A program made the translations under genes and the position numbers. A stretch of 5,606 nucleotides of DNA from Solirubrobacterales bacterium (GTDB lineage: Bacteria > Actinomycetota > Thermoleophilia > Solirubrobacterales > Solirubrobacteraceae): the NCBI GenBank assembly GCA_025964075.1, contig JAOPZQ010000637.1, forward strand, positions 1 to 5,606. The letters are read 5' to 3'. Positions 3,426 through 5,606 of the stretch are shown here, piece by piece. The notes below the pieces were generated by a model. The model saw nothing but the letters and a program-made list of their open reading frames with translations. It made no database searches and was not told the origin of the DNA. Positions within the stretch are counted from its first letter, which is position 1, and each line of letters starts with the position of its first letter.

Positions 3426-5606
3426 ATGTCTGACGCCGTGAAGCGGGTCTCCGTGGAGATCTCCGGGTCCGAGATCTCGTTCGAGACCGGCAAGATGGCC
3501 AAGCAGGCCTCCGGCGCTGTTGTCGTCCGCCAGGGCGACACGATGGTGCTCTGCACCGCCACCGCGGGCAATCTCCGCGATGTCGACTTCCTCCCGCTGA
3601 CGGTGGATGTCGAGGAGCGCATGTACGCGGCCGGGAAGATCCCCGGCTCGTTCTTCAAGCGCGAGGGTCGTTCCGGCGAGAAGGGCACGCTGACCGCGCG
3701 CATGATCGACCGCCCGATCCGCCCGCTCTTCCCCAAGGGCTGGAGCTACGAGACGCAGCTGGTCGCGATCCCGCTGTCGATCGACCACGTCCACCCCTAC
3801 GACATCCTCGCGATGAACGGCGCCTCGGCGGCGCTGCAGATCTCGAACATCCCCGTCCCGACTCCGGTCGGCGCGGTGCGCATCGGGAAGATCGACGGCA
3901 ACTTCGTCATCAACCCGAGCGAGGAGGCTCTCGCCGAGGGTCTGTCCGAGCTCGACCTCGTGGTCGCCGGGACCGACGAGGCGATCCTCATGGTCGAGGC
4001 CGGCGCGAACGAGATCCCCGAGGCGGAGATCCTCGACGCGCTCGACATCGCCCATGGCGAGATCAAGAAGCTCTGCGCCCTCCAGGTGCAGCTGCGCGAG
4101 CAGGCCGGCAAGGAGAAGACCCCGGTCGTCGCTCCGCGCGCCGACGTGGACCTGGTCGCTCAGATCCAGGGCTCGCACGGCGCGGCGCTCGACGCCGCCA
4201 CGCAGGTCGAGGACAAGCTCGAGCGCCAGGACGCCACGAAGGCGGTCGAGGAGCAGATCCTCGCCCACTACGCCGGCGACCCGGAGGCGGAGACGTTCGC
4301 CGAGTTCCGCGCCCGCGCGCAGCTCGCGTTCGACTACCTCGAGAAGCAGGTCATCCGCGAGCGGATCGCCGTCCACAAGAAGCGCCCGGACGGCCGCGGC
4401 GCGGACGAGATCCGGCCGATCACGATCGAGGCCGGCGTCCTGCCGCGCACCCACGGCTCCGCGCTGTTCACGCGCGGCCAGACGCAGGCGCTGTCGGTCG
4501 TGGCGCTGGGCACGCTCCGCGAGGAGATGCGCCTGGACACGCTCGGTCTCGAGACCTCCAAGCGGTACTTCCACCACTACAACTTCCCGCCGTTCTCGGT
4601 CGGGGAGGCGGGCTTCATGCGCGGCCCGAAGCGCCGCGACATCGGCCACGGCGCGCTCGCCGAGCGGGCGCTCGTCCCGATGATCCCGTCGCAGGAGACC
4701 TTCCCCTACGTGATCCGGATCGTCTCCGACATCCTCGAGTCGAACGGCTCGAGCTCGATGGCGTCGGTCTGCGGCTCGTCGCTGTCGCTGATGGACGCGG
4801 GCGTGCCGATCGAGCGTCCGGTGGCGGGCATCGCCATGGGCCTGATCAAGGAGGGCGACGACTACATCGTCCTGTCCGACATCGCCGGCGTGGAGGACCA
4901 CCTCGGCGACATGGACTTCAAGGTCGCCGGCACCGAGCGCGGGATCACCGCGCTGCAGATGGACATCAAGATCACGGGCGTCACGTTCGACATCCTGCGC
5001 GACGCGCTGGCGCAGGCGAAGGTCGGCCGTGAGTTCATCCTCGGGAAGATGGCCGAGGTCATCGACGCCCCGCGGGCCGAGCTCTCGCCCAACGCGCCGC
5101 GGATCACCACGGTGCAGATCGACCCGGAGAAGATCGGCCTGCTCATCGGCAAGGGCGGCGAGACCATCCGCGCCCTGCAGGAGGAGTACGAGTCCCAGAT
5201 CGACGTGAACGACGAGGGCCAGGTCCTGGTCTACGCCGCCAACGGCGAGAAGGGCGACGCGCTCGCCGAGCGCATCCGGACGATGACCAAGGAGGTCGAG
5301 GTCGGCGACACGTACGCCGGCAAGGTCGTGAAGACGACGACCTTCGGCGCGTTCGTCGAGCTCGCCAAGGGCACCGACGGCCTGCTCCACATCTCCAACA
5401 TCGCCCCGGGCGAGCGCCCGGCGACGGTCGAGGAGGTCCTCAACAAGGGCGACGAGCTGAACGTGCGCGTGGTCGAGGTCGACCGCGAGCGCGGGCGGAT
5501 CGGCCTGCGCCTCGCCGACGACCCGGAGATCGCCGGCAAGTCGGCCGAGGACCTCGTCGGCGTCGGCACCGGCGACCGCGGGCCGCGCCGCGAGGGCGGC
5601 GGCGAG
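3426..5606 (+). CDS. pnp: Polyribonucleotide nucleotidyltransferase (PNPase), 3' end cut by window
   Basis: Phosphorolytic 3'-5' exoribonuclease, normally a ring-shaped trimer, acting in mRNA decay and RNA quality control. The frame is open for 727 codons to the last base without a stop. Domains in order: a first RNase PH domain with the RNA-contacting FFKR loop (76-79) followed by EGR and DRPIRPLFP; an all-helical linker (about 230-315); a second RNase PH domain starting near RPDGRG (320-325) with FTRGQTQAL, SNGSSSMAS (439-447, phosphate-binding serines 442-444) and metal/catalytic Asp491, Asp497 and Lys499 in EDHLGDMDFK; a KH domain with IGKGG (574-578); and an S1 domain (about 626-696). 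All key residues equivalent to E. coli D486/D492/K494 are intact. The last residues (GDRGPRREGGGE) are the start of the Gly/Arg/Glu-rich tail seen in actinobacterial PNPases, so little is missing. ATG 3426 is set by the strong Shine-Dalgarno. Confidence 0.98.
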   Translation, partial: MSDAVKRVSVEISGSEISFETGKMAKQASGAVVVRQGDTMVLCTATAGNLRDVDFLPLTVDVEERMYAAGKIPGSFFKREGRSGEKGTLTARMIDRPIRPLFPKGWSYETQLVAIPLSIDHVHPYDILAMNGASAALQISNIPVPTPVGAVRIGKIDGNFVINPSEEALAEGLSELDLVVAGTDEAILMVEAGANEIPEAEILDALDIAHGEIKKLCALQVQLREQAGKEKTPVVAPRADVDLVAQIQGSHGAALDAATQVEDKLERQDATKAVEEQILAHYAGDPEAETFAEFRARAQLAFDYLEKQVIRERIAVHKKRPDGRGADEIRPITIEAGVLPRTHGSALFTRGQTQALSVVALGTLREEMRLDTLGLETSKRYFHHYNFPPFSVGEAGFMRGPKRRDIGHGALAERALVPMIPSQETFPYVIRIVSDILESNGSSSMASVCGSSLSLMDAGVPIERPVAGIAMGLIKEGDDYIVLSDIAGVEDHLGDMDFKVAGTERGITALQMDIKITGVTFDILRDALAQAKVGREFILGKMAEVIDAPRAELSPNAPRITTVQIDPEKIGLLIGKGGETIRALQEEYESQIDVNDEGQVLVYAANGEKGDALAERIRTMTKEVEVGDTYAGKVVKTTTFGAFVELAKGTDGLLHISNIAPGERPATVEEVLNKGDELNVRVVEVDRERGRIGLRLADDPEIAGKSAEDLVGVGTGDRGPRREGGGE

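Noticed and set aside
3345..5390. 681-codon open frame on the minus strand opposite pnp
   Set aside because: It is antisense to a fully conserved PNPase. The product is an Arg/Asp/Leu/Val-rich low-complexity sequence typical of antisense frames in GC-rich codon-biased genes, with no recognisable domain.
1..5606. tRNA or rRNA genes, CRISPR arrays, insertion sequences or attachment sites
   Set aside because: None seen: no repeat-spacer pattern, no transposase or integrase motifs, no terminal inverted repeats or target duplications around the HTH-RES pair, and no cloverleaf-like sequence.

Overview
The window is one stretch of very GC-rich bacterial chromosome. All the genes are on the + strand and tightly packed. 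The order truB - ribF - rpsO - ... - pnp is a widely conserved translation/RNA-metabolism neighbourhood. The base composition, the GTG starts, the AhpE-like peroxiredoxin and the unusually compact RibF N-terminus point to an actinobacterium. My best guess is the Thermoleophilia/Solirubrobacterales lineage, which is an inference from remembered protein style and not from a search.

Layout: (1) 2-145, the 3' end of truB (tRNA pseudouridine-55 synthase). (2) 191-1078, ribF (riboflavin kinase/FAD synthetase). (3) 1075-1347, rpsO (ribosomal protein S15), overlapping ribF by 4 bases. (4) 1344-1805, a thiol peroxidase, overlapping rpsO by 4 bases. (5) about 1810-2313, a cytosolic DsbA-like thioredoxin-fold protein. 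Its CPRC active site lies upstream of the first canonical start codon, so it probably starts at CTG 1810. (6) 2314-2460, an intergenic block with an 18-bp hairpin (probable terminator), then an inverted repeat abutting a probable promoter. (7) 2461-2793 and 2790-3338, an Xre-type HTH/DUF2384-like antitoxin and a divergent RES-domain toxin, overlapping by 4 bases. (8) 3339-3425, a short leader with a hairpin, repeats and a good ribosome binding site. (9) 3426 to the window end, pnp (polynucleotide phosphorylase), open for 727 codons with no stop reached.

How it fits together: ribF-rpsO-peroxiredoxin-DsbA reads as one translationally coupled run ended by the hairpin. The HTH-RES pair looks like a self-contained toxin-antitoxin cassette with its own promoter and operator, placed between rpsO and pnp, which are adjacent in many bacteria. 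pnp appears to have its own promoter and leader. A recurring TANCCT motif lies 6-9 bases before the ATG of ribF, rpsO and the HTH gene, none of which has a convincing Shine-Dalgarno at normal spacing. This suggests leaderless transcripts. The most interesting parts are the divergent RES toxin cassette, the non-canonical start of the DsbA-like gene, and the regulatory structures around 2353-2460 and 3346-3425.
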